Shown here in pieces: positions 1 to 5,966 of a DNA stretch of 5,966 nucleotides. The translations under genes and the position numbers were made by a program. This DNA comes from Planctomycetota bacterium. GTDB taxonomy: Bacteria; Planctomycetota; Phycisphaerae; UBA1845; Fen-1342. The notes below the pieces were generated by a model. The model saw only the letters and a list, made by a program, of their open reading frames with translations. It ran no database searches and was not told where the DNA came from. Each line of letters starts with the position of its first letter. The stretch's first letter is position 1. The stretch spans positions 1-5,966 of the forward strand of contig JAUWXH010000146.1 of NCBI GenBank assembly GCA_030616465.1, given 5' to 3'.

Positions 1-1
1 G

Positions 2-1201
2 CCGGCCCCAGCGTTTTACGGGGCTGTGGCGGGCCCGAGCTGTCTGATCGTGGGCGGCGACGACGAAGACGCAGTCGAGGCCTACTACGCTAGGTACGCT
101 GACGACCTGGCAGCGAGGTACGTCGGCGAGCCGAAGGCGTGGTTGGGTGTGAGCACGTCGCCGGTGCCCGAGGCGCTGAAGGCGCACATCGGCCGGGGTG
201 GATTGATGATCGGGAACGTGGTCGTGGATAGTCCGGCGGATGAGGCCGACCTGCAACGCTACGACGTGGTCGTCTCGTTTGACGGCAAAGCGATCGAGGA
301 GATGGAGGACTTGCTCCAGGCGCTTGGTGACACAGAGCAGGGCGAGACGGTCGAGATGGTCGTGATCCGCAAGGGCAAGGAGACGAAGCTGACCGTCACG
401 CCCGGCAAGCGTCCCCAGGACGCCGCGTGGGAGTACAAGTACGAGCAAGAAGAAGAGGCGGTTCTCGACGACACGTTCGTTTTCCGCGGCCATCAGCTCA
501 AGCTGGGGCCGGGCGGAGACGTATTTCTCCAGCCGCTGGGTCGGCTCAAGGACTTGCCGGATCCGCTGCGGTTCTTGCAGTTGCTCCAGCGGGGTGATGA
601 TGACGAGGATCTGATCCTGCGCTTCGACACCGAAGACGAAGCGCACGGGGAGATGGAAATCAAGATCAAGATCGACCGCGACGGTGAGGTGCTGGTGATT
701 CATCGCACCAAAGACGGCAAGGTGACCGTCGAACGCGCGGACAAGGAGGGCGAAACGTCCTCGGCCACGTATGACAGCGTCGAGGAGCTCAAAAAGGAAG
801 ATCCGGAGGCGTACAAGCTGTATGAGGGCTTTGGCTGCGGGCACCGGCAGACCATGATCCTCAGTTACCCTGACCTCAAGGACCTGCCCAAGCTGCAAAA
901 GCGCTACCAGAAGCAGATTCAGCTTCGCCTTGGAGACGTGCAGACAAAGATCCGGGTGGCCACGGAACAGGCCGGGCGCGCTGTTGAAGATGCCAACCGG
1001 ACCGTCAGAGTCCTGACCAGGGCTTTGCCCCCGGGAGCATCTGCCGAGGTGGACCTGGACATCACGATCAACGACGACGGGTCGATCAGCGTGATTGTGC
1101 GGAAGGGCGACACGCGCGTGACCTACGAGTTCAAGGGCAAGGACGACTTCAAGCAGCGTGAGCCGGAGCTGTTCGAGAAGTTCCGCGACGCACTGGAATA
1201 G
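2..1201 (+). CDS. PDZ domain-containing protein, probably exported; N-terminus probably outside the window
   Basis: The frame is open from the window edge, and the first possible start inside it is a GTG at 26 with no convincing Shine-Dalgarno. Only eight codons lie upstream, so their openness is weak evidence, but I treat the gene as 5'-partial because a signal peptide would be expected further upstream. Residue numbers count from that GTG. Residues about 38-128 form a PDZ domain: WLGVSTSPVP opening strand, GGLMIGNVVVDSPADEADL carboxylate-loop region, DVVVSFDGKAI, and a final VEMVVIRKGKETKLTV strand pair. No protease domain or catalytic triad is visible, so it is not an intact HtrA/DegP protease within this window. 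The rest is charged and acidic (DDDED near 191), with beta-rich segments at about 207-268 and 340-390 that resemble each other, separated by a helical, Gln/Arg-rich stretch at about 285-332. A role in binding peptides or scaffolding at the envelope is inference. The exact function is unknown to me. Confidence 0.8.
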   Translation, partial: PAPAFYGAVAGPSCLIVGGDDEDAVEAYYARYADDLAARYVGEPKAWLGVSTSPVPEALKAHIGRGGLMIGNVVVDSPADEADLQRYDVVVSFDGKAIEEMEDLLQALGDTEQGETVEMVVIRKGKETKLTVTPGKRPQDAAWEYKYEQEEEAVLDDTFVFRGHQLKLGPGGDVFLQPLGRLKDLPDPLRFLQLLQRGDDDEDLILRFDTEDEAHGEMEIKIKIDRDGEVLVIHRTKDGKVTVERADKEGETSSATYDSVEELKKEDPEAYKLYEGFGCGHRQTMILSYPDLKDLPKLQKRYQKQIQLRLGDVQTKIRVATEQAGRAVEDANRTVRVLTRALPPGASAEVDLDITINDDGSISVIVRKGDTRVTYEFKGKDDFKQREPELFEKFRDALE

Positions 1202-1228
1202 CCTTTTCGCAGTTCGCCACTGCTTACC

Positions 1229-1261
1229 GCGCCCGAGGCCGCCCCTCCCGGTCTCGGGCGC
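1229..1261. terminator. GC-rich hairpin between convergent genes, probable terminator
   Basis: GCGCCCGAG at 1229-1237 pairs perfectly with CTCGGGCGC at 1253-1261. The stem extends inward through G1238-T1252 (a G-U wobble in the plus-strand RNA), C1239-G1251, C1240-G1250 and G1241-C1249, leaving a 7-base loop at 1242-1248. It starts 27 bases after the PDZ gene stop and ends 35 bases from the kinase stop on the other strand, which is where a shared terminator is expected. The plus-strand hairpin is followed only by CCATTTG, a poor T-tract, and the minus-strand side has no T-run directly after the stem. Release may therefore be weak, Rho-assisted, or the hairpin may mainly protect 3' ends. Confidence 0.7.
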
Positions 1262-1296
1262 CCATTTGCGCCCCGCGTTCCGTTCGGGCACGGTTG

Positions 1297-3678
1297 TTAT
1301 TCGCTGCTCGATTGTGCCATTGGAAGGGTCACGTGGACGGTGGTGCCCTCGTCGGGGCAGCTCTCCAGCCAGATTCGTCCACCGTGGGCCTCGACGATGC
1401 GGTGTGCGTGTGCCAGGCCCAGCCCGCGAGCGCGGCCGGCCGGCCGGTGCGAATAGAAGGGATCAAAGGCCCGCTGGAGAACGCCGGGGTCCATGCCGAT
1501 GCCCGTGTCACGAACAACCACCTCGACCCACTCCGTGGCGTGGGGATGCACTGCGGGTCGATCACGAATGTCGAGTCCGGATCGGGCCAGGCCGGCCGGT
1601 CGGGCCGTCCCAACCGTGCATTCCATGGTGATGCGGCCGTCATTGGCGGCGACTGCGTGCGCTGCATTGGCGACCAGCTCAGCGAAGACACGCTTGATCT
1701 GATCGGCGTCCGCCATGATCGCGGGCGACGCACCGGCGTCCGCCGCGCCATGCTCATACTCGGTCTCCGGCAGGTGCACTTGGAGTCGCGCGGCGGGCAT
1801 TCCTGAGCGTTCGCTCCATTCGTCCCGCACCTCGGTCAGCAGCTTGGCCAGATCCACCGGGGCCAGGTGTGGGGAGCGTGGCCGGGCGAAGTCCATCAGC
1901 TCGCTGACGATACGGCTGCACTCGTGGGCCTTGCGGTGGATCAGATCCAAAGAGCGCTTCATCTCCGGATCGGCCGTCGCGTCACGGAGGATCTGAGCCC
2001 GCCCGGAGATCACGGTGAGCGGACCGTTGAGCTCGTGCCCGGCACCGGCGGCCATCTCGGCGATCATCGAAAGCGTGCGCGAGCGCAACAACTGCAACTG
2101 TGTTTGCTGAAGCCGCCGATTGGCTCCGGCCAGGTCTTCGGAGAGCCGGCGTGCGGACGCCTGGGCGTTGGCCTGCCCCAGGGCCAGCCCGAGGTGCGCC
2201 AGGAACGAGCGCAGCTCCTCGCTCTCGGCGGCGAAGTGCGCGTGTTCGTCCTGCTCAGAGAAGAAGACGACTCCGCCGGCAAGGTCTCCGTCGTGAACAA
2301 TCGGGAGCAGCCAACAGTCGCCCGTTGCCTGATCGATCACGGAGGGCGGAAGTATGGCGTGAATCGCTCGCGGAGCGCGTGTCACCACCGCATTGGGCAG
2401 GTCGTCGGCAACGCGGAGCCACTCGAGCAGATCAGCCGGCACGTCCTCGGTGAGGCGGCCTTGTTCGTCCGGGTTCTCGCCGATCCAACTGATGTCCACC
2501 GCTGCTTGGCCCGCCCGCAACCCGAAAGCGGCCAGCCGCGGGCGGCACAGCGCGGTGGCCGACGCGTGGGCGACCGCCGCCACCACCTCCGGCAGGTCCA
2601 ACCGCGCATTCAACTGCCCGGCAAACTCACTGATCGCCTCGAAGTAGCGCGCCGCCACGGCCAGTTGACGGTTGCTGGCGAGCAACTCGGCGTTCAGCCG
2701 GCCGAGCTCGGTGTTGGCCTGCGTGAGTGACTTCAGGTAAAGGTCCTGGGGTGTCTCGCGGTCGAGCCCGAGCAATTCCCCCTGCTCGGCGACGTCGCTT
2801 ACGAGCCCTTGAATCACGCCGGCGAGGTCCTCTTGGGAGTACCCCAGATGCCGGGCAATGCGGGCTGAGTCTTCATAGAAGACGTAGTTGCCGGAGTATC
2901 CGATGCGTTGCTCGCGCGCGATCGTGTCCGCCAAGTTGACCAGCCCGATCAGACCCGGGCAGCTCAAGCCGGTGGGCAGGGTGTCGGCCGCCAGGTGATG
3001 CAGCCAGATCACATCCTGCAACTGCCGGGCCAGGCCCCAGCGCTCTGCCAACCGGCGACCGGCCACGGTGTGATCCACGCCGAGGATGGCCCGTTCGCAG
3101 TCGGCGACGTCGCCGCGGGTCTGCTCGCCCTCGGCCGCGATGCGCGCGTAGGCCTTGGGGAAGACGGTGTCGAGGGCCACCTTTCCCAGGTCGTGCAGCA
3201 GGCCAGCGACGAATGCCTCCTCCGGGTCAATCTCGCGTTCGCGTTGGGCCGTGGCCAGTCGGCGTGCGGCACACGCCACCGCCAGTGAGTGCTTCCAGAA
3301 CTCCGCCCGCTGCAAGCCGCGCTGCGCGCGCGGTCCGGGCGCCGCGGAGAAGCACTCCACGAACTTGACCGCCAGGACGATGCTGCGGACGGCCGAGAAG
3401 CCGAGTCGCACAACCGCCCGTTCCAGCGTCGCGACCGGCTCGCGGACGCCCATCGCCGCCGAGTTGGCTACCGAGAGAAGCTTGGCCGTCAGCGATTGGT
3501 CGGCACGCAGGACGCGGACCACCTCCTCGATCGCGCTGTCTGGGTCCGAGGTGATCTGCAACAGCCTCACCGCGATGGGGGCCAGCGTCGGAAGGCTCTC
3601 AAGATGAGTAAGCGCCAGCTCTGGATTCGGAACAGAAGCCACTTCCCCCGCCCCAACCGCAGTGTCTTCGTCACTCAC
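1297..3678 (-). CDS. HDOD-GAF-histidine kinase (soluble sensor kinase)
   Basis: A 793-residue sensor kinase with no membrane segment. Domains in order: HDOD at about 20-260 (LTHLESLPTLAPIAVRLL opening, GLLHDLGKVAL with H162-D163, GVDH with H203, WLHH at 225-228); a signalling helix at about 310-345; a GAF-like domain at about 345-505 ending LAGGVVFFSE...LGLALGQAN; a second coiled helix at about 505-540; HisKA with H-box GHELNGPLTVISGRA and phospho-acceptor H548; and HATPase_c with N-box N671, G1 DTGIGM (724-729), F-box FDPFY (738-742), and G2 GLGLAHA (752 on). It should autophosphorylate from ATP and pass phosphate to the regulator encoded just upstream. The start is the GTG at 3678; an in-frame TAA lies five codons before it, so no earlier start exists. 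It overlaps the regulator stop by 8 bases and has no clear Shine-Dalgarno, fitting translational coupling. Oddities: Gly552 replaces the usual Thr/Asn of the ExxT/N motif, and the ATPase domain carries an insertion at about 688-716. The signal sensed is unknown. Confidence 0.93.
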   Translation of the reverse strand: MSDEDTAVGAGEVASVPNPELALTHLESLPTLAPIAVRLLQITSDPDSAIEEVVRVLRADQSLTAKLLSVANSAAMGVREPVATLERAVVRLGFSAVRSIVLAVKFVECFSAAPGPRAQRGLQRAEFWKHSLAVACAARRLATAQREREIDPEEAFVAGLLHDLGKVALDTVFPKAYARIAAEGEQTRGDVADCERAILGVDHTVAGRRLAERWGLARQLQDVIWLHHLAADTLPTGLSCPGLIGLVNLADTIAREQRIGYSGNYVFYEDSARIARHLGYSQEDLAGVIQGLVSDVAEQGELLGLDRETPQDLYLKSLTQANTELGRLNAELLASNRQLAVAARYFEAISEFAGQLNARLDLPEVVAAVAHASATALCRPRLAAFGLRAGQAAVDISWIGENPDEQGRLTEDVPADLLEWLRVADDLPNAVVTRAPRAIHAILPPSVIDQATGDCWLLPIVHDGDLAGGVVFFSEQDEHAHFAAESEELRSFLAHLGLALGQANAQASARRLSEDLAGANRRLQQTQLQLLRSRTLSMIAEMAAGAGHELNGPLTVISGRAQILRDATADPEMKRSLDLIHRKAHECSRIVSELMDFARPRSPHLAPVDLAKLLTEVRDEWSERSGMPAARLQVHLPETEYEHGAADAGASPAIMADADQIKRVFAELVANAAHAVAANDGRITMECTVGTARPAGLARSGLDIRDRPAVHPHATEWVEVVVRDTGIGMDPGVLQRAFDPFYSHRPAGRARGLGLAHAHRIVEAHGGRIWLESCPDEGTTVHVTLPMAQSSSE
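3671..3678 (-). promoter_or_regulatory. 8-base stop/start overlap (GTGAGTGA) coupling regulator and kinase
   Basis: On the minus strand the last codons of the regulator (GAG TGA) and the first codons of the kinase (GTG AGT GAC) share GTGAGTGA. The region before the GTG (GGCGGATAACGGAACTGGTTT) has no well-placed strong Shine-Dalgarno. Ribosomes finishing the regulator probably re-initiate on the kinase, which would tie kinase output to regulator output. The overlap is seen directly; coupling is inference. Confidence 0.75.
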
Positions 3679-4270
3679 AAACCAGTTCCGTTATCCGCCT
3701 AACGAGTTGCTCGATACTGAACGGCTTCTGGAGGAAGTCGTCGGCCCCGCAATCCAACAGGTCCTGCACGTCCGCCCGGTTCACCACGCCGGAGACGATG
3801 ATGATCTTCACGTCCTGTAGCGATGAATCGTCCCGGATCGTCCGGATCACCACGTTACCGTTGATATCGGGCAACATGTAATCCAGCACGATGATGTCGG
3901 GGCGAAACTCCTTGGTGCGCAAGCCGGCGTCGAACCCGGTGACGGCGGTCTGGACCTCGAAGCGGCCGTCGCGCTCCAGTAGCTCGACGAGCATCTCGAC
4001 AATGGCCCGGTCGTCATCCACCACCAGCACGCGCTTCTTGCCCATGTCCAGGCGGTCCAGCGGGATGCCGTTTTCCTTCATGAACTGGATGAGGGCCTCG
4101 CGGGGAATGCGCCGGAACTTCGATCCGGGGACGCGGAACCCCCGCAGCCGGCCGCTATCGAAACACCGAATCACGGTTTGCTGGCTAACATTGCAAATGC
4201 TGGCTACTTCGCCAGTTGTGAAAACGGTCTTGCTCAGAGGTGAACCAGCGTAACGTCCGTCCTTGGCCAT
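3671..4270 (-). CDS. Response regulator with N-terminal excisionase/MerR-type HTH and C-terminal receiver
   Basis: A 199-residue protein. Residues about 15-70 match the excisionase-family (HTH_17, MerR-like) fold: FTTGEVASICNVSQQTVIRC with the putative recognition helix at about 29-38, then the wing RGFRVPGSKFRRIPREALI. After a short linker (GIPLDRLDMGKK), residues about 79-197 form a receiver: acidic pocket D85-D87 in VLVVDDD, phospho-acceptor D130 in IIVLDYMLPD, switch S160 in IIIVSG, and K182 in QKPF, all intact. The order is opposite to OmpR, NarL and NtrC regulators, where the receiver comes first. It probably binds DNA in a phosphorylation-dependent way, with the kinase at 1297-3678 as partner. 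The ATG at 4270 is the first possible start, since an in-frame TAA lies six codons upstream, but the Shine-Dalgarno is weak (purine-rich GCGAGCGAG). Its targets are unknown; autoregulation through the 86-base upstream gap is a natural guess. I am confident of both domains. Confidence 0.93.
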   Translation of the reverse strand: MAKDGRYAGSPLSKTVFTTGEVASICNVSQQTVIRCFDSGRLRGFRVPGSKFRRIPREALIQFMKENGIPLDRLDMGKKRVLVVDDDRAIVEMLVELLERDGRFEVQTAVTGFDAGLRTKEFRPDIIVLDYMLPDINGNVVIRTIRDDSSLQDVKIIIVSGVVNRADVQDLLDCGADDFLQKPFSIEQLVRRITELVCE

Positions 4271-4310
4271 GAGCTCGCTCGCAGTTTACCCAGATACCCC
4301 AGCATGATAG

Positions 4311-4339
4311 AAGATAGTTCAGGTTTCAGTGGCCGGCAA
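4311..4339 (-). promoter_or_regulatory. Possible sigma70-type promoter for the regulator-kinase pair
   Basis: On the minus strand, TTGCCG (4334-4339) and TATCTT (4311-4316) are separated by exactly 17 bases in the gap between mnmG and the regulator. Each hexamer matches the sigma70 consensus at 4 of 6 positions. A second -10-like hexamer, TATCAT (4304-4309, 5 of 6), lies eight bases on but lacks a good -35. The gap is clearly less GC-rich here than the surrounding genes. Promoter consensus in this organism is not known, so this is only a candidate. Confidence 0.3.
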
Positions 4340-4347
4340 GTCGTGAG

Positions 4348-4370
4348 CGGGCAGTTTCACTCCCGTTTTT
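4348..4370 (+). other. Small hairpin followed by T5 on the plus strand, at the 3' end of mnmG
   Basis: CGGG (4348-4351) and AGT (4353-4355) pair with ACT (4359-4361) and CCCG (4362-4365), with C4352 bulged and a 3-base loop, and five T residues follow at 4366-4370. It looks like a short intrinsic terminator for plus-strand (antisense) transcription, but no plus-strand gene precedes it. In the mnmG direction the T-run becomes an A-run before the stem, so it is not a terminator for mnmG. The T-run is also explained by the Glu-Lys codons near the end of mnmG. Confidence 0.25.
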
Positions 4371-5966
4371 CGGCCAGCGTTACCGGCTCGCGATCCGGCC
4401 TCGCCAAGTGTACCAACAGCAGTGACAGGTCGGTGGGGTGAATCCCGCTCACCCGGGCCGCTTGGCCCACGCTCCGCGGACGCACGGCCGACCAGCGCTC
4501 GGCAGCCTCGCGACGCAGGTGAGCGATCGACGCATAATCCACCTCCCGCGGGATCTGCCGCTCTTCCAGCCGGCGAAAACCATCGATAACCCTTTGCTGG
4601 CGCTCAAGATAGCCGCCGTACTTAATCTCGACCAACGCCCGCGTCCAGACATCTGTCTCGCGCCGGTAATCGCCGAGCTCCTCCAGCTCGGCGGCGAAGC
4701 GCTCCCCGTCCTCCTCGGGGCGCTTGAGCCAATCGCGGATCGGGCGGCCCTCCCACCGCAGGCGGGCAAGGGCCGCTCGCAGGTTGGCCAGACTGGCTCT
4801 CTTTCTCCGGAACCGCTCCCAACGGGTGTCGTCCACCAAGCCAACCTGGCGACCAAGGGGGGTCAAGCGGGCGTCGGCGTTGTCGTAACGCAGGTGCATA
4901 CGATGCTCCGCGCGTGAGGTGAACATCCGGTAGGGCTCGGTCACGCCGCGGGTGACCAGATCGTCGATCATCACGCCGACGTAACCCTCGTCGCGGCCAA
5001 CAGTTATCGGACGTTCCCCCGCCGCGAGACGCGCCGCGTTGACGCCCGCGACAAGCCCCTGGCCGGCCGCCTCCTCGTAGCCGCTGGTCCCGTTGATCTG
5101 CCCCGCCAGAAACAGCCCCCGAACGCGTTTGGTCATCAGGGTGGCATCGATCTGCTCCGGCGGCGCGAAGTCGTACTCCACCGCGTAGCCCCACTGCAAG
5201 ATGTGCGCCTGCTCCAGGCCCTCGATCAGGGTGACCATGCGGCGCTGGACGTCGCGCGGCAACGAAGTGCTGATCCCGTTGAGGTAGATGCGGTCGCTGT
5301 CACGGCCCTCGGGCTCGAGGAAGATCTGGTGTCGGTCCTTCTCGGCGAAGCGGACCACCTTGTCCTCAATACTCGGGCAGTAGCGGGGCCCGCGGGACTG
5401 GATCTGGCCAGAGTACATCGGTGCGCGTTGGAGGTTGGCGCGGATTAGATCGTGCACCGCCGGGTTCGTCTGCGCCAGCCAGCAACACACCTGCGGCTGC
5501 GTGAGCCGATCGGTCATGAAGGAGAAGGGAGCCGGCTGGGGATCGCCCGGTTGTTCGCGCAGCCGGGAGAAGTCCACAGAGCTTCGGGCGACTCGCGGCG
5601 GGGTCCCGGTCTTCAGGCGCGCGAGCTCGAACCCCAGCTTACGAAGGGACTCACTGAGTCCGACGGCGGCGTTTTCGCCGATTCGGCCGCCCGGCGTCTT
5701 CGACTCCCCGCAGTGCATCAACCCGCGCAGGAAGGTGCCGCAGGCGACGACGACTGCGCTGGCAGCGATGAAGCTCCCGTCCGCGAGCCGAACGCCGGTG
5801 ACCTGCTTGTCACTGGTCCCGCGCGACGACGGACGGGCTTCGATGGCCTCCACGCCGGCTTCAAGGATCGTGAGGTTCGGGCAGGACTGGAGATGGCGTC
5901 GCAGGGCGGCCACATAGAGCTGGTGGTCCGCCTGGGCGCGTGGCGCCCACACGGCCGGGCCTTTCC
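4357..5966 (-). CDS. mnmG: tRNA uridine-5-carboxymethylaminomethyl(34) synthesis enzyme MnmG (GidA), 5'-truncated by the window
   Basis: MnmG is the FAD-dependent partner of the GTPase MnmE; in the cytoplasm the complex adds the (carboxymethyl)aminomethyl group at C5 of wobble uridine 34 in certain tRNAs, using methylene-tetrahydrofolate. The visible 535 residues start at KGPAV, which corresponds to about residue 88 of the 629-residue E. coli protein, so some 90 N-terminal residues with the FAD-binding GxGxxG and the first conserved Cys (Cys47 in E. coli) lie beyond the right edge. Visible family signatures: AVWAPRAQAD, LKTGTPPRV, GPRYCPSIEDKVVRF (containing the equivalent of E. coli Cys277), FLEPEG, NGISTSLP, FLAGQINGTSGYEEAAGQGL, EPYRMFTSRAEHRMHLRYDNAD, and the C-terminal helical domain with EIKYGGYLERQQ and SVGQAARVSGI, which in the family contacts MnmE and tRNA. 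The GTG at 5952 is internal, not the start. The projected full length of about 620 residues is normal. It ends 86 bases before the regulator on the same strand; no mnmE, rsmG or parAB is visible. Confidence 0.97.
   Translation of the reverse strand, partial: KGPAVWAPRAQADHQLYVAALRRHLQSCPNLTILEAGVEAIEARPSSRGTSDKQVTGVRLADGSFIAASAVVVACGTFLRGLMHCGESKTPGGRIGENAAVGLSESLRKLGFELARLKTGTPPRVARSSVDFSRLREQPGDPQPAPFSFMTDRLTQPQVCCWLAQTNPAVHDLIRANLQRAPMYSGQIQSRGPRYCPSIEDKVVRFAEKDRHQIFLEPEGRDSDRIYLNGISTSLPRDVQRRMVTLIEGLEQAHILQWGYAVEYDFAPPEQIDATLMTKRVRGLFLAGQINGTSGYEEAAGQGLVAGVNAARLAAGERPITVGRDEGYVGVMIDDLVTRGVTEPYRMFTSRAEHRMHLRYDNADARLTPLGRQVGLVDDTRWERFRRKRASLANLRAALARLRWEGRPIRDWLKRPEEDGERFAAELEELGDYRRETDVWTRALVEIKYGGYLERQQRVIDGFRRLEERQIPREVDYASIAHLRREAAERWSAVRPRSVGQAARVSGIHPTDLSLLLVHLARPDREPVTLAEKRE

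Noticed and set aside
26..1201. PDZ protein as an HtrA/DegP protease
   Set aside because: No trypsin-like His-Asp-Ser domain is visible; the segment before the PDZ domain is short and acidic. A protease domain further upstream, outside the window, cannot be excluded.
1280..1293. CCGT...ACGG small inverted repeat just after the kinase stop
   Set aside because: Only four base pairs with a six-base loop and no T-tract; too weak beside the 13-pair hairpin nearby.
1434..1447. GGCCGGCCGGCCGG tandem/palindromic run
   Set aside because: It encodes the Pro-Ala-Gly-Arg part of the kinase ATP-lid and is explained by GC-rich codon choice; no sign of a recombination or binding site.
1158..1631. 157-residue plus-strand open frame spanning the intergenic hairpin
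   Set aside because: It overlaps both the PDZ gene end and the kinase end, crosses the terminator-like hairpin, and is Arg/Pro-rich with no domain.
1867..2730. 287-residue open frame on the plus strand, antisense to the kinase
   Set aside because: It lies wholly inside the well-supported kinase gene, shows no recognisable domain, and long antisense open frames are expected in GC-rich coding DNA.
4622..5194. 190-residue minus-strand open frame inside mnmG
   Set aside because: It is an alternate-frame shadow of mnmG with Arg/Gly-rich low-complexity composition and no domain.

Overview
The window is GC-rich, densely coding bacterial chromosome with four protein genes and no mobile element, RNA gene or CRISPR array that I can see. 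The mix of genes suggests a planctomycete-like bacterium, perhaps a Phycisphaerae-type lineage: a probably exported PDZ-only protein, an HDOD-GAF-histidine kinase whose ATP-lid reads FYSHRPAGRARGLGL, and a response regulator with an excisionase-type helix-turn-helix in front of its receiver. This placement is by impression from protein style and is not firm; other GC-rich phyla are possible.

Layout. Positions 2-1201 (+) hold the C-terminal bulk of a PDZ-domain protein that probably starts before the window. A strong GC-rich hairpin at 1229-1261 lies between this gene and the convergent minus-strand block, and probably serves as a shared terminator. The minus-strand block, in transcription order from the right edge, is mnmG (4357-5966, 5' end cut off by the window), an 86-base gap with a possible promoter, a 199-residue HTH-REC response regulator (3671-4270), and a 793-residue HDOD-GAF-HisKA-HATPase kinase (1297-3678). 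The regulator and kinase overlap by 8 bases, so they are probably translationally coupled and form a cognate two-component pair.

How the genes work together. The kinase is predicted to be soluble. It would sense an internal signal through its HDOD and/or GAF domain, autophosphorylate at His548 and pass phosphate to Asp130 of the regulator, which would bind DNA through its N-terminal HTH. mnmG is a housekeeping tRNA wobble-modification gene and is probably only a positional neighbour, although read-through from it into the signalling pair is possible. The PDZ gene is on the other strand and has no visible functional link.

The most notable signals are the reversed (DNA-binding domain first) regulator paired with an HDOD-fused kinase, a Gly in the kinase at the position that is normally the Thr/Asn needed for phosphatase activity, an HDOD domain that keeps a full set of HD-type metal-ligand candidates, and an internal duplication in the PDZ protein. 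I do not see a clear new defence, mobile or biosynthetic system.
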